From assembly GCA_965224745.1 (NCBI GenBank), contig CBDCZY010000002.1, positions 124,001-188,000 on the forward strand: a DNA stretch of 64,000 nt, given 5' to 3'. This stretch comes from CBDCZY01 sp965224745 (GTDB lineage: Bacteria; Pseudomonadota; Gammaproteobacteria; Methylococcales; Methylomonadaceae). The notes below the pieces were generated by a model, which made no database searches, was not told the DNA's origin, and saw nothing but the letters and a program-made list of their open reading frames with translations. A program made the translations under genes and the position numbers. This document shows, one piece after another, positions 52,200 through 62,591 of the stretch. The stretch's first letter is position 1; each line of letters begins with the position of its first letter.

Positions 52200-53828
52200 A
52201 TGAATGATACAGTATCAACAGATGTTTTAATAATTGGAACCGGTGGAGCAGGTTTAGCATTGGCTTTACACCTTGCCGACCACTGCCAAGTAGCTGTTTT
52301 AACAAAATTTGATTTGACAGATGGCAGCACCTATTGGGCACAAGGTGGAATTGCTGCTGTTCTGGACGCTGAAGATTCTATTGAATCTCATGTCGAAGAT
52401 ACGCTGATTGCCGGCGCAGGATTATGTGACCCAAAAATTGTAAGGTTAACAGTTGAAAATAGTAAAGCAAGCATCGATTGGCTAATCAACCAAGGTGTTC
52501 CGTTCACAGAAGAAAAGGGTCATAAGGCAGATTATCCACAATTGCACTTACATCAAGAAGGCGGACATTCCAGGCGAAGAATTGCTCATGCCGCAGATGC
52601 CACAGGTAAAGCGGTACTTATTTCACTATTGGATAGGGCTAAAGCTCACCCCAATATTACACTTTTCGAATATCACAACGCTATTGACCTTATATCATCA
52701 ACTCGCTTGGGCAAAGATGACAATCGTATCTATGGTGCCTATGTACTTGACAGTCAAACGGGCAAGGCAAAGTGCTTTCAAGCTCGTATCACTGCATTAG
52801 CAACAGGAGGCGCCAACCGGGTTTACCTATATACCTGTAACCCAAACATTTCCAGTGGAGATGGAATAGCCTTGGCATGGCGAGCCGGATGTCGCATTGC
52901 CAACATGGAGTTTATGCAATTTCATCCCACCTGCTTGTTTGAACCAAATGCCCAAACTTTCTTAATCAGTGAGGCAGTTCGTGGCGAAGGCGGCAAACTT
53001 ATTCTGCCAAATGGCAATAGCTTCATGCAAAATTTCGATGCTCGAGAAGAGTTGGCGCCACGTGACATTGTAGCGCGTGCCATTGACCATGAAATGAAAA
53101 AAAGAGGAATCGATTGCGTCTACTTGGATATCAGCCATAAACCAACGGATTTTATACTTGAACACTTCCCTACCATCTACCAGGTTTGCTTAAAATTCAA
53201 TATCGATATTACCAAGCAACCTATTCCAGTCGTTCCAGCCTCCCACTACACCTGTGGGGGAATTATTACGGACCAGCACGGACGGACCGATATAGCCTCG
53301 TTGTATGCGATAGGCGAAGTCGCTCATACCGGACTGCATGGCGCCAACCGTATGGCGAGTAATTCATTACTAGAGTGCTTGGTATTTGCACAACTTGCCA
53401 GCCAACAAATTCTGCAAGAACTTCCCAACACACCTTCTCCACCTGAACTACCTCCTTGGGACGAATCCAAAGTAACTGATTCAGATGAAGAAGTTGTGGT
53501 ATCTCACAACTGGGACGAACTAAGACATTTCATGTGGGATTATGTCGGAATTGTCAGAACCGATAAACGATTGGAACGAGCTATCCATCGAATCGATTTA
53601 CTGAAACAAGAAATTACTGAATACTATAGCAACTTTAGAGTCACCAGTGATTTACTCGAACTCAGAAATTTGGTGATTGCTGCCGAACTTATTGTTCGGT
53701 GTGCGCTAATAAGAAAAGAAAGTAGAGGGCTGCATTACACTTTAGATTATCCTTCAACCGACAACAGTAAACCACCCGAAAACACTATTCTAACTCCTGA
53801 TTCTTTCAAAAAGTCTATCATCCTTTGA
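52200..53828 (+). CDS. nadB: L-aspartate oxidase
   Basis: A 542-residue FAD enzyme that makes iminoaspartate for NAD synthesis. The dinucleotide fold is at the start (DVLIIGTGGAGLALALHLAD). The substrate and FAD blocks TYWAQGGIAAV, HQEGGHSRRRIAHAADATG, EFMQFHPTCL, ISEAVRGEGG, and ASHYTCGGIITDQHGRTDI are all there. GLHGANRMASNSLLECLVFA is diagnostic. Length and order beside rpoE are standard. Confidence 0.97.
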   Translation: MNDTVSTDVLIIGTGGAGLALALHLADHCQVAVLTKFDLTDGSTYWAQGGIAAVLDAEDSIESHVEDTLIAGAGLCDPKIVRLTVENSKASIDWLINQGVPFTEEKGHKADYPQLHLHQEGGHSRRRIAHAADATGKAVLISLLDRAKAHPNITLFEYHNAIDLISSTRLGKDDNRIYGAYVLDSQTGKAKCFQARITALATGGANRVYLYTCNPNISSGDGIALAWRAGCRIANMEFMQFHPTCLFEPNAQTFLISEAVRGEGGKLILPNGNSFMQNFDAREELAPRDIVARAIDHEMKKRGIDCVYLDISHKPTDFILEHFPTIYQVCLKFNIDITKQPIPVVPASHYTCGGIITDQHGRTDIASLYAIGEVAHTGLHGANRMASNSLLECLVFAQLASQQILQELPNTPSPPELPPWDESKVTDSDEEVVVSHNWDELRHFMWDYVGIVRTDKRLERAIHRIDLLKQEITEYYSNFRVTSDLLELRNLVIAAELIVRCALIRKESRGLHYTLDYPSTDNSKPPENTILTPDSFKKSIIL

Positions 53829-53836
53829 GACATTTA

Positions 53837-53850
53837 GAGTCAACTGACTC
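53837..53850. terminator. Short hairpin between convergent nadB and serB-like genes
   Basis: GAGTCA (53837-53842) and TGACTC (53845-53850) pair around AC. It sits between the two stop codons. There is no T run, so termination is only suggested. Confidence 0.3.
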
Positions 53851-53851
53851 A

Positions 53852-54496
53852 TTACTCAATCAATTCTAACAGCGGGAACAAACTCTTGTCATGGATAAAA
53901 TAATCCGCCTGTTGTAACACAATCTCCCGTTTAACCACTCCCCCAAAACCTATTACGGGAAAATTTTCATTGGCCACCTCAAGATCGGTTTTTCCATCAC
54001 CTATCATGACTAATTTTTTACTGTTAATTGCCAAGCTTTTACAAATCTCAGCCTTGCCACCATTTTGCGTGAGTGGTGAAGCATCATCATAACTTTGGTA
54101 TGCCCCATCACTGGCAAACTGCAAACTAACGGCATGAACACGCTTTTCATCAATACCCATATCAAGTGCCATAGGTAATAACGCTTGTAAAATCCCCCCG
54201 CTGATGATGTGAACTTGCTTGCCCAAATTAATTAGCTGACGGATGACGTGATAGCTACCGTCCACTTTTTCTTCGATATATCGAGACGCCAACCATTCAA
54301 TCATCTGCTGATTCGGTCTGATCAACGCTAATCTTTGCCGATAAACGTCAGCCAGCGACATACTTCCTTCCATTGCCGCATTGGTAAGTTTAATCATGGC
54401 AGGGCCAACACCTGCCTTGATCGCCAATTCATCGATGCCTTCGATACGACTTAATGTGCTGTCAAAATCGAAACATACAATGTCAAATTTTGACAT
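53852..54496 (-). CDS. serB: HAD-family phosphatase, SerB-like
   Basis: A 214-residue phosphoserine phosphatase-type HAD hydrolase. Motif I is CFDFDSTLSRIEGIDELA with the nucleophile Asp, motif II is the Ser of HIISGGI, motif III is the Lys of NGGKAEIC, and motif IV is MIGDGKTDLEVA. It lies 7 bases after serA on the same strand, so the two probably act in serine synthesis together. It lacks the N-terminal ACT domain of E. coli SerB. Confidence 0.88.
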   Translation of the reverse strand: MSKFDIVCFDFDSTLSRIEGIDELAIKAGVGPAMIKLTNAAMEGSMSLADVYRQRLALIRPNQQMIEWLASRYIEEKVDGSYHVIRQLINLGKQVHIISGGILQALLPMALDMGIDEKRVHAVSLQFASDGAYQSYDDASPLTQNGGKAEICKSLAINSKKLVMIGDGKTDLEVANENFPVIGFGGVVKREIVLQQADYFIHDKSLFPLLELIE

Positions 54497-54503
54497 AAAA
54501 TAC

Positions 54504-56090
54504 TTATAGAGTTATTTGTTCAGCATTATTGACAGCAGGGATGTTACGAATTTCATCCATTAAATCAGCATCTAAAGGTGACGAAATAGTCATCACAGCA
54601 ATGGCTTGCTCTGAATCTTTTTCACACAAAGCAACTTGCATTCGTGAAATATTTATTTGCCCAGTACCTAACACAGTCCCCAACGATGCTATTACACCAG
54701 GCTGATCTTTATGGTGTGTAATCAACAGGTTACCTTCTGGAACAATTTCAACTTCAAAGTCGTCTATTCCTGTCAGCCGAGGATGACAATCACCTAGCAA
54801 TGTACCTTCCACTTGCACCGACTGGTCTCCGGAATGTCCTACAACACTAATCAGTGAAAGATAATTCAAAGGCTCTTCCGATTTTGACTCAGTCACTGAA
54901 ATGCCTTGCCTTTTAGCTAAATCATTCACATTGACTCGATTAACCGGTATTGAAAGCTCGCCATTCAAGAGACCAACCAAAACTTCTACCGAAATGGGGT
55001 GAATTTCCAGCTCTGCCACTCGACCCAGCACCTTGACTTCCAGTCGATCTATAGCATTTGGAGCTAGTTGCCCCAGAACCTGACCCAATTTATTACTGAG
55101 TAAAAGAAATGGTTTGAGTTTTTTCAAGGCATCGGCTGATAACCTTGGGAGGTTGAGGGCATTGATAGCTTCCCCGGTTCTAAAGTAGGTCACTGCTTGC
55201 CGAGCAATCTCAACACTTACCGCCTCTTGAGCTTCTTCGGTAGACGCCCCCAAATGCGGCGTAAATACAACGTTAGGCAAGGTTAATAAAGGCGAGTCTG
55301 CTGGCGGCTCCTGTTCAAAAACATCTAAAGCTGCACCCGCTATGCTATTTTCTGATAACGCTTTGTATAATGCTTGCTCGTTAATGAGTCCGCCTCGGGC
55401 ACAGTTGATGATTCGTGCTTCATTTTTCATCAAAGCTAACTTTTCAGCATCAACAATATTACGCGTGCGCTCATTACTGGGACAATGTAATGTTAAATAA
55501 TCAGCTTCTTTAAATAAGTCGTCTAAATCAACCGGTTTAATCAACAATTCTTCGAACACTTTGTCGGTTACGAATGGGTCGTAAGCAATAACATTCATTT
55601 TGAGTCCACGGGCACGATCCGCGACGATACGACCAATTGTTCCAAATCCCAATATTGCCAGCGTTTTGTGAGCCAATTCCGATCCCATTAACTTCGACCG
55701 CTCCCATTTACCCTGTCGCACCGAAGCATCCGCTGTGGGCAAGTGCCGACTCAGCGACATCATATGAGCAACCGCTAACTCGGCGGTGGTCGTAGCGTTA
55801 GAGTCAGGTGTATTCATGACAATAATGCCTCGTTCAGTTGCAGCCGCACAATCAATATTATCAACACCGATACCGGCTCGCCCGATGACCTTCAGACGAT
55901 CGGCAGATTGAATCACTTTGGATGTAACTTTGGTGCCACTTCGAATAAGCAAAGCATCATACTCACCAATGATTTCGCACAATTGATCTTCGGTTACGTT
56001 AGTTTGGATGTGAACTTGAATGTCAGGTTGTTCGTTGAGAAAGTTGATACCGATCTCGGATAATTTGTCAGATATAAGGATCTTCCACAT
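54504..56090 (-). CDS. serA: D-3-phosphoglycerate dehydrogenase (long form)
   Basis: Oxidises 3-phosphoglycerate in the first step of serine synthesis, a central route in methylotrophs that use the serine cycle or biosynthesis. The start at ATG 56090 (MWKILISDKL) gives 528 residues; the frame runs 21 codons further up without family-like sequence. The NAD fold has LAILGFGTIGRIVADRARG, and catalytic Arg, Glu and His lie in INCARGGLINE and FTPHLGASTEEAQ. A regulatory ASB domain and a C-terminal ACT domain (LLITHHKDQPGVIASLGTVLG) follow, as in the 525-residue type. Confidence 0.96.
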   Translation of the reverse strand: MWKILISDKLSEIGINFLNEQPDIQVHIQTNVTEDQLCEIIGEYDALLIRSGTKVTSKVIQSADRLKVIGRAGIGVDNIDCAAATERGIIVMNTPDSNATTTAELAVAHMMSLSRHLPTADASVRQGKWERSKLMGSELAHKTLAILGFGTIGRIVADRARGLKMNVIAYDPFVTDKVFEELLIKPVDLDDLFKEADYLTLHCPSNERTRNIVDAEKLALMKNEARIINCARGGLINEQALYKALSENSIAGAALDVFEQEPPADSPLLTLPNVVFTPHLGASTEEAQEAVSVEIARQAVTYFRTGEAINALNLPRLSADALKKLKPFLLLSNKLGQVLGQLAPNAIDRLEVKVLGRVAELEIHPISVEVLVGLLNGELSIPVNRVNVNDLAKRQGISVTESKSEEPLNYLSLISVVGHSGDQSVQVEGTLLGDCHPRLTGIDDFEVEIVPEGNLLITHHKDQPGVIASLGTVLGTGQINISRMQVALCEKDSEQAIAVMTISSPLDADLMDEIRNIPAVNNAEQITL

Positions 56091-56266
56091 GTCGATCTTG
56101 CAGTTTATATAGTTAGTTAAAAAGTAGAAATAAATAAAATACGCTGAAATCATTAAATTCAGTCAGGCTTCGCGTTAATATACAACTACAACGACGATTA
56201 CCTTCCTGAACTGGATTTATCCGGGTTAGAATAACAAAAAACACCTTTAATCCATACTGAAAAACG

Positions 56267-57148
56267 ATGATTGAGCCCATTTCCAACGAATACCTCATCC
56301 CTTTCGGGAAAAAACTTAACCTTAACAACTGTGCTAGCTCACCGTCAGACGAGGCCGCAGATCAGTTACCCAAAAAGAACGCTCGAAAAAAACTAGCAAA
56401 AAAAGTCCGCAAAATAGCCGCCATGCAGCACAAGATGTATGCGCAAAACCAGTATTCCTTACTGCTGATTTTTCAAGCGATGGATGCTGCTGGCAAAGAC
56501 GGCACCATCAAGGCAGTCATGAGTGGCATAAACCCTGCCGGCTGCCAAGTTTTTTCATTTAAGAAACCTTCAGAAAAAGATTTGGAGCATGATTTTTTGT
56601 GGCGAACGTCTCAGTGTTTACCAGAAAGAGGCCGTATTGGAATTTTCAACCGCAGCTACTACGAAGAAACGCTAGTGGTCAAAGTCCACCCGGAATTTTT
56701 GCACGCTCAAAACCTTCCAGACCTTAATCCAGATGCTACTTTCTGGAAAAAACGGTATGAGTCGATTTGCACACATGAAAAACATTTGGCACAAAATGGC
56801 ACGGTTATTCTCAAGTTTTGGCTCAACATTTCCTATGAAGAACAAAAATCTCGCTTTTTATCTCGTCTGAATGAACCCGAAAAGCATTGGAAATTTTCAT
56901 CTAACGATGTTCATGAACGCTCTTTTTGGCCTGAGTACATGAAAGCTTATCAAAGCACCCTGGCAGCGACGTCAAAACCATGGGCTCCGTGGTACGCCAT
57001 TCCTGCTGATAATAAACCTTATATGCGACTGCAAGTGGCAAAAATTATTGCCGAAACGATGAAATCTATGGAATTACACTACCCAGAGGTTAAAGAATCT
57101 GAACAAAGTAAATTCGAGGAAATGAAACAGTCTCTCCTCACCGAATAA
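56267..57148 (+). CDS. ppk2: Polyphosphate kinase 2 family phosphotransferase
   Basis: A 293-residue PPK2 enzyme that moves phosphate between polyphosphate and nucleotides. Walker A is QAMDAAGKDGTIK (70-82). The Walker B region reads RIGIFNRSYYEE (123-134), with Asn where the PPK2 subgroup of nucleoside-diphosphate kinases has Asp. The lid segment WKFSSNDVHERSFWPEYMKAY is conserved. This Asn variant suggests the polyphosphate:AMP or ADP branch, but substrate cannot be fixed from sequence. It is divergent from serA. Confidence 0.9.
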   Translation: MIEPISNEYLIPFGKKLNLNNCASSPSDEAADQLPKKNARKKLAKKVRKIAAMQHKMYAQNQYSLLLIFQAMDAAGKDGTIKAVMSGINPAGCQVFSFKKPSEKDLEHDFLWRTSQCLPERGRIGIFNRSYYEETLVVKVHPEFLHAQNLPDLNPDATFWKKRYESICTHEKHLAQNGTVILKFWLNISYEEQKSRFLSRLNEPEKHWKFSSNDVHERSFWPEYMKAYQSTLAATSKPWAPWYAIPADNKPYMRLQVAKIIAETMKSMELHYPEVKESEQSKFEEMKQSLLTE

Positions 57149-57189
57149 AAGACCAATAACCCGCTTCAAATATTGATTTTAAATCTGCT

Positions 57190-58104
57190 ATGTCATCATC
57201 GAACCACAGCGCCTCCCTCAAAGCTATTCTTTATGCTTTTTTAGCGAATCTGGGAATAGCAATCGCAAAATCTTTCGCGGCTTTTTACACTGCTTCAGGC
57301 AGCATGTTAGCTGAAGCTGTTCATTCCTTTGCCGACTGCAGCAATCAAATTTTACTGTATGTTGGGCTCGTACAATCCAGAAAACAACCCAATGAGAAAC
57401 ATCCTTTGGGATACGGCAAAGCAACCTACATTTGGAGCTTCATTGTCGCGCTATTATTGTTTAGCGTGGGCGGCTTATTTTCCATTTATGAAGGATGGCA
57501 TAAGATACATCAAACTGAACCTTTAAGCAGCCCTTGGATAGCAATTGTTGTATTGGTGCTATCTATTTTGTTAGAAGCCGCAAGCTTGAAAGGTTGCCTA
57601 TCGGAAGTGAATAAAATACGCCAAAACAAACACTTATGGGATTGGATCAAAACTACGCGAAATGCAGAATTGGTAGTCGTACTGGGAGAAGACATAGCCG
57701 CCATTTTGGGTCTTATTGTTGCATTACTCTTCGTAATGCTCACTATTTTCACAGGCAATCCGGTTTACGATGCGGTGGGATCAATCTGCATTGGTGTCAT
57801 TTTACTGTTCATCTCAGTTGCCATTGCTTTACGCATTCAAGGCCTCATTATCGGACGATCAGCAGAACCAGAAATGCAAGCTCTTATCGACCAAATAATT
57901 TCAGCAAATCCAGCTATAGTCAAAGCCCTTAGCATCATTACATTACAACTGGGGGCAGAAGTCATGCTGGCGGCTAAAATTCAAATGCAATCCAACTTAT
58001 CTATTACAGAGGCCATTCAATCCATTAATCAGTTAGAAAAAACCATTAAAAGCAAAGTACCTGAGGTTAGATGGTGCTTTATCGAGCCTGATAATGTTGA
58101 TTAG
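57190..58104 (+). CDS. Cation diffusion facilitator family transporter
   Basis: A 304-residue CDF protein with about six membrane helices and a cytoplasmic C-terminal domain (about 215-304). The metal site of helix II reads LAEAVHSFADCSNQ (HxxxD). Helix V has the EDIAAILGL form found in the ZnT9/TMEM163-like branch rather than the FieF HxxxD. It probably exports zinc or another divalent ion. The gene starts 41 bases after ppk2. Confidence 0.88.
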   Translation: MSSSNHSASLKAILYAFLANLGIAIAKSFAAFYTASGSMLAEAVHSFADCSNQILLYVGLVQSRKQPNEKHPLGYGKATYIWSFIVALLLFSVGGLFSIYEGWHKIHQTEPLSSPWIAIVVLVLSILLEAASLKGCLSEVNKIRQNKHLWDWIKTTRNAELVVVLGEDIAAILGLIVALLFVMLTIFTGNPVYDAVGSICIGVILLFISVAIALRIQGLIIGRSAEPEMQALIDQIISANPAIVKALSIITLQLGAEVMLAAKIQMQSNLSITEAIQSINQLEKTIKSKVPEVRWCFIEPDNVD

Positions 58105-58224
58105 TACAATAGACTTTTCCCCAAATTGTTTTACTATTAAATACATGATTATAAAAAAATGATCTTAGTTCAGGATGACTTGATTACTTTTTGACTGAAA
58201 CCTAACTATTATTCACCAAAAATT

Positions 58225-58701
58225 ATGACTTTTAATCCTGCAACCGAACAATTATCTGATAACCGTGAAAAGACTGATCGGCGTAAAACTAATTTGAAAA
58301 CATTCCTTTATGCTACCTATAAAGGCACAAGAGAATCAGCAAGACGAGAAGAAGAAGCCACTAGTCCTTTCTACACGGATCTTTATGAAAAAAAAGCTGG
58401 GTTGATGATCTTATTAATCGCCTGTTTAAGCACCCTAGACTCCTTTCTTACGCTCATTATTCTCGGTCATGGTGGTGAAGAGGCCAACCCCCTGATGGCT
58501 TACTTACTGGATTTCGGCAACAACATATTTCTTAGTGGCAAATATTTAATCACAGTGTCTTGCCTCATTTTTGCATTGGTCCACATTAACTTTAAAGTTC
58601 TTTTTTTCTTCCCAATGCGTAAAGTCCTTGCCGCATTATTAGTTTTTTACTCCTGTTTAATATCATATGAAGTATATCTCCTAGTCTTTATCATAAAATA
58701 A
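58225..58701 (+). CDS. DUF5658 membrane protein
   Basis: A 158-residue protein. A charged N-terminal part (about 1-60, NREKTDRRKTN) precedes three membrane helices. The DUF5658 signature is DSFLTLIILGHGGEEANPLMAYLLDFGNNIFLSGKYLIT, with the conserved Asp, Glu-x-NP and Lys. Function unknown. Standing alone, it is the last clearly ordinary gene before the AT-rich segment. Confidence 0.8.
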   Translation: MTFNPATEQLSDNREKTDRRKTNLKTFLYATYKGTRESARREEEATSPFYTDLYEKKAGLMILLIACLSTLDSFLTLIILGHGGEEANPLMAYLLDFGNNIFLSGKYLITVSCLIFALVHINFKVLFFFPMRKVLAALLVFYSCLISYEVYLLVFIIK

Positions 58702-59052
58702 ACTTATTAGTCCCTATCACTTCCTCATATTTGACCCATAACTAAATCCCTATCTGCTACCAAGCCAACTTCTCGAGTACAAGGGTTACTATTGCAAACG
58801 AATATTTAGTATGAGATTCTGTTGGTATTAAATATCTTCTCCAAAGACGTTTCTTTTGGAATCAGCAATAATAATGTTTTCTGGTTCGAACTAAAAAAAT
58901 CAGTCTGTGTCTTTTAATTAAAAATGACTTACCAAAGTGCTTGATTTAGATTTATCAAATTTGATTTTTGCGGTCACTAACTTATATTTCTATGAATCAG
59001 TGATAGCTACTTTTGTAATAATGCTTTTTATTGCAAAAAAAAAAACAAATGG
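58702..59052. other. AT-rich gene-free stretch
   Basis: No coding frame, hairpin or repeat stands out. Poly-A (about ten A bases, 59035-59045) lies just before the next start. Confidence 0.4.
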
Positions 59053-59790
59053 ATGCTATTACTAATACTGCTAATAAACATACCTAACCTGCCCTCACTT
59101 TGTAGCTCCTTTCACCAACAAAAAGTAAATAAAAAAAACTATAAGTTATTGTCATTTAACAAGTATGAAAGAAATACCAGCATTATTGAATTTCTCAAAA
59201 ACTTGAAAAAAATCGATACTGATTTCACAGTATTACAAGAAGTTTCTGACCCGGGTTTTATTTTAAACGACTCAAAATTAAGTAAGATTTACCCCTTTCA
59301 CTTTTTTAGCCCCAAGGCCAAGAAGCTTATTCTCTCAAAGTATAAAATTTATGATGATTCTTATAATGAAAATGGTTTCCAAATAACCTCTATTAAATTA
59401 CCCGCTAAAAAACTATCTATTGTTAATGTGCATTTACCTAAATTATTCATGAATAAAAAATCATATGAATCATCTGTGAACACTTTACTTAGTACGATAA
59501 ATACATTGCAAGGAGCAGTATTGCTAGTTGGAGATTTTAATATTACCCCTTATGATGCTTTGTATCGAACGATAACCAAAGAACATAACTTTAACGATTC
59601 TTTCAAATGCACAGGCTCAGGACTAGGGTTTACTTTTCCAAGTTCAGCCAGATCAAAACTTGGTTTATTTGGGAAATTATTTAGAATTGATTATATTTTT
59701 GGGAGAAACATTCATTTTTTAAATGCTAAAGTAATTGATAACAACAGTGGCAGTGATCATTTTCCAATCATGACTAGCTTTATTTTGTAA
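59053..59790 (+). CDS. Endonuclease/exonuclease/phosphatase-fold protein
   Basis: A 245-residue EEP-family protein. A hydrophobic N terminus (MLLLILLINIPNLPSL) could be a short anchor or the remnant of a longer membrane part. Catalytic-fold motifs are FTVLQEV (metal-binding Glu), VNVHLPK, LLVGDFNITP with Asp-Phe-Asn, RIDYIF, and the terminal SGSDHFPIMTSF with the Asp-His pair. Substrate may be nucleic acid, lipid or sugar phosphate. Codon use is very AT-rich (many AAA, AAT and TTA) compared with neighbours. No operon partner. Confidence 0.8.
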   Translation: MLLLILLINIPNLPSLCSSFHQQKVNKKNYKLLSFNKYERNTSIIEFLKNLKKIDTDFTVLQEVSDPGFILNDSKLSKIYPFHFFSPKAKKLILSKYKIYDDSYNENGFQITSIKLPAKKLSIVNVHLPKLFMNKKSYESSVNTLLSTINTLQGAVLLVGDFNITPYDALYRTITKEHNFNDSFKCTGSGLGFTFPSSARSKLGLFGKLFRIDYIFGRNIHFLNAKVIDNNSGSDHFPIMTSFIL

Positions 59791-60834
59791 ACGAAGCCAG
59801 GACAATTAAGTATAAAAGTGGTAGAAGGTCAAAATATTGCCTGATCTCAAATTCTAATAGTGTTATTGAGATTTGACTACTTGACATTCAATAACTAATA
59901 ATGTTTCCTTTTAGCAACACATTTTGAAAAGCACAGTATTATTGGACTTGGATAGCAGTTATACTTACATGCTGTTGATTTTTAATAACAACTAAGAATA
60001 ACAAAAAAACCAAAAAAAAATCGTTTTTATGCTTACTTAAACTGACTCGAAAAAAATATTTTGATTGCGTCGTTTTTTTACAACGAAACAAAGGTAATTT
60101 CTTGGTGCTTAATTAGTCATGCAGAGTTAAGCGATCAGTAAACCATTGTTTTTTTTATAATAAAATATAAATTGGTATAAAGCCTGCGATACCTAGAATG
60201 CATTTGTTAAACATCTAATAACCCTCGTTCTTTTACACCTGTGCGATGGCTTATTCATAGATATTTTTTAAATCAACAAATTGGCAATTACCAGGCTGTA
60301 CGCCATGTAGATTGCAAAAGGTTACATAAAGTTGGTCAATGCTAACGTAGTGCTTTCGACCCTAAGAAATATTTTTTATAACCAAACCCAAACAATTTTG
60401 TTAGTAGTCTGGATCCAACGTTATATCTAGATATAACGAATAAAGGAATAAAAAAAGCCGATATTGATTAACATCGCTTTCCCCTTTAATTTGAGGGAAA
60501 TAACATTAATAACCTTGCTGAATACATGAAGTGCTAACTTCATGAAATACACGAAAAGGGCAGAACGCTATAGATATAATTTGGAGTTTTGTCGGCTTGT
60601 ATCACTTATGCATCAATTAATGGAATGTAAACATTAAGAGCCAACACCAGGCTTAAAGCACTCTATTCCTAGCGAATGAGACTAATTACCTCATTGTGCT
60701 CAGAATAAATACAGCTTTTTTATTACGGAGTGGTATTTAAAAGGTTTTTGAACTTGTATTCCGAGTATTCATTTTTTTAACCGTTCTTACCCCTTAGGGT
60801 GAAAAAAGAACACAATTTACTAATCATTCACTAA
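59791..60834. other. One-kilobase AT-rich stretch without genes
   Basis: Stops are dense in all frames. It contains a perfect 20-bp palindrome at 60419-60438, a TTTCCC/GGGAAA hairpin just after it near 60480-60502, and an ATCTCAA/TTGAGAT pair near 59845-59875. It may hold a long leader of the beta-helix gene or an unlisted RNA, but nothing recognisable was found. Confidence 0.45.
60419..60438. promoter_or_regulatory. Perfect 20-bp palindrome
   Basis: CGTTATATCTAGATATAACG equals its own reverse complement. It lies 446 bases before the beta-helix gene start, in non-coding sequence. It could be an operator for a dimeric regulator or a hairpin. Confidence 0.4.
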
Positions 60835-60864
60835 ATGTTGAATTTAAAACCGATCAAAATCGAT

Positions 60865-62568
60865 ATGAAAAATCAAATATTAATTCTAATATCCTCTCTC
60901 TTTCTTTACAGTTCATTCACGAATGCATCTGTATTTTATGTTGACCCTAACAATGGTTCAATAGAAAACCCAGGCAGCCCAGATTTACCATGGAAAACCC
61001 TTGAAGAGGTCATCAATAATAAGCTGGTTGAAACCAAAGATAACAAAGGCAACCTCTTAAACGCAGGTGCGCCTGTTAAGTCTGGAGACACTATAATTTT
61101 GCGCTCAGGTTACCATGGCCTTATCAAGATAACGAATGCGTTTAACGACCAATTAATCACTGTTAAAGGTGAGGATGGATCATCGCCTCAATTGGGCTAT
61201 TTAGAACTGAGGTCGGCAAAAAACTGGCGTTTTGAGCAAGTAATTATCAGTCCTTCACATTCTTCATCAGCGGTTAATAAAGCCACTATTGCCATTTTGG
61301 GCGATTCCAATTATTGGGGTAATAGCAGCAACTTAGAGCTTGTTGATTCTCATATCTATACCGCTGAAGATACCCAAAACTGGTCAAAAGATAATTGGGT
61401 AAAACAAGCCAAAATTGGAATAATTGTTGGTCGATATACTCTAAACACACTCATCAAAAATAATTACATAAGAAATGTTTCTAACGGAGTCATTGTTTTA
61501 TCCGAAGGCGCTGACATCGAGGGAAATGTTGTTAGCCACTTTGCTGATGATGGAATTAAAGTAAATGCTAATGGCACTAGAGTCACTTACAATATTCTAA
61601 AAAATGCTATCAACCCTTCGAATATTCACAATGACGGCATACAGGCATATAAAGTTTTCAATAATCCATCACTTGACGACTTTATCATTGAAAACAACAT
61701 TATCTTAACCAAAGATACCAATCAAGTACCCTTCTCAAGTGTAGATATGCAAGGTATTGGATTGTTTGATGGACCATACAATAATGGAACTATCTCCAAT
61801 AATGTCATATTGGTCTCAACATGGCATGGTATTGGTTTATTTGATGGCACCAATACAACTATCACCAACAACATCATTTTCTCAACAGCACTAGATAGGA
61901 ATATTAAATCAAGAATTACATTATCATCAAAAAAAGGAAAAAACCCTAATGACGTGGTAAATGAAAATGATGTATTCGGAAACATTTCAACCGGTTACCA
62001 CCCGTTTGAAAGCTTAGTTGCTGCAAATAATGTTAGCGAAGACGAAAATTTATATAGAGAACGGCTAAACGCACTACTGAACACCATACAAACAAAGTAT
62101 GGTCCTAAAAACGTACTAGCCAATAAATCAAGATTGAGCGAAGAACTTTTAGGGAATGCGGCACCGGCAAGTCAGACATCGCTTAAATCTGCTAGTGATA
62201 CTGAAGTGGAAGCTATTCAGGAAATCCAACCTACACCAGCACCTGCCGCCCCAGTAGCTACACCGGTTCCTGCCCCAATAATAGCAGCTACGCCAGCGCC
62301 TAAACCAATAGCCAGACCAGTTGCAACAGCCACACCCTTACCAGCAGCACCCAAACCAATAACTACTCCTGCACCAAAACCCGTAACGACAACACCCGTC
62401 GCTAAACCAACAGCTAGACCACCATTACCGACAACACGACAATCAACTAGCCAAACAAACCCTGGAAAAGCAACTGCTACAACAACAAAACCTACGTGGA
62501 AACCACGTTATGTTAATCGATCTAAATTTCAGCGGTGGTGTAGATTTACAAGAAATGGTTGCGAATGA
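60865..62568 (+). CDS. Secreted right-handed beta-helix protein with Pro/Ala/Thr tail
   Basis: A 567-residue exported protein. The start at ATG 60865 gives signal peptide MKNQILILISSLFLYSSFTNA; ten more codons are open upstream. Residues about 25-380 are a parallel beta-helix of the pectate-lyase/NosD type with repeated N-rich turns (NNYIRNVSNG, IEGNVVSHFADDGIKVNANG, ISNNVILVSTWHGIGLFDG). Such proteins bind or cut polysaccharides. Residues about 430-540 are a Pro, Ala and Thr repeat tract (PAPAAPVATPVPAP type), like a wall-spanning or O-glycosylated stalk. A short basic end with two Cys (RWCRFTRNGCE) closes it. Substrate unknown. Confidence 0.8.
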   Translation: MKNQILILISSLFLYSSFTNASVFYVDPNNGSIENPGSPDLPWKTLEEVINNKLVETKDNKGNLLNAGAPVKSGDTIILRSGYHGLIKITNAFNDQLITVKGEDGSSPQLGYLELRSAKNWRFEQVIISPSHSSSAVNKATIAILGDSNYWGNSSNLELVDSHIYTAEDTQNWSKDNWVKQAKIGIIVGRYTLNTLIKNNYIRNVSNGVIVLSEGADIEGNVVSHFADDGIKVNANGTRVTYNILKNAINPSNIHNDGIQAYKVFNNPSLDDFIIENNIILTKDTNQVPFSSVDMQGIGLFDGPYNNGTISNNVILVSTWHGIGLFDGTNTTITNNIIFSTALDRNIKSRITLSSKKGKNPNDVVNENDVFGNISTGYHPFESLVAANNVSEDENLYRERLNALLNTIQTKYGPKNVLANKSRLSEELLGNAAPASQTSLKSASDTEVEAIQEIQPTPAPAAPVATPVPAPIIAATPAPKPIARPVATATPLPAAPKPITTPAPKPVTTTPVAKPTARPPLPTTRQSTSQTNPGKATATTTKPTWKPRYVNRSKFQRWCRFTRNGCE

Positions 62569-62591
62569 TACTAACTATAAATAGTTCTTAC

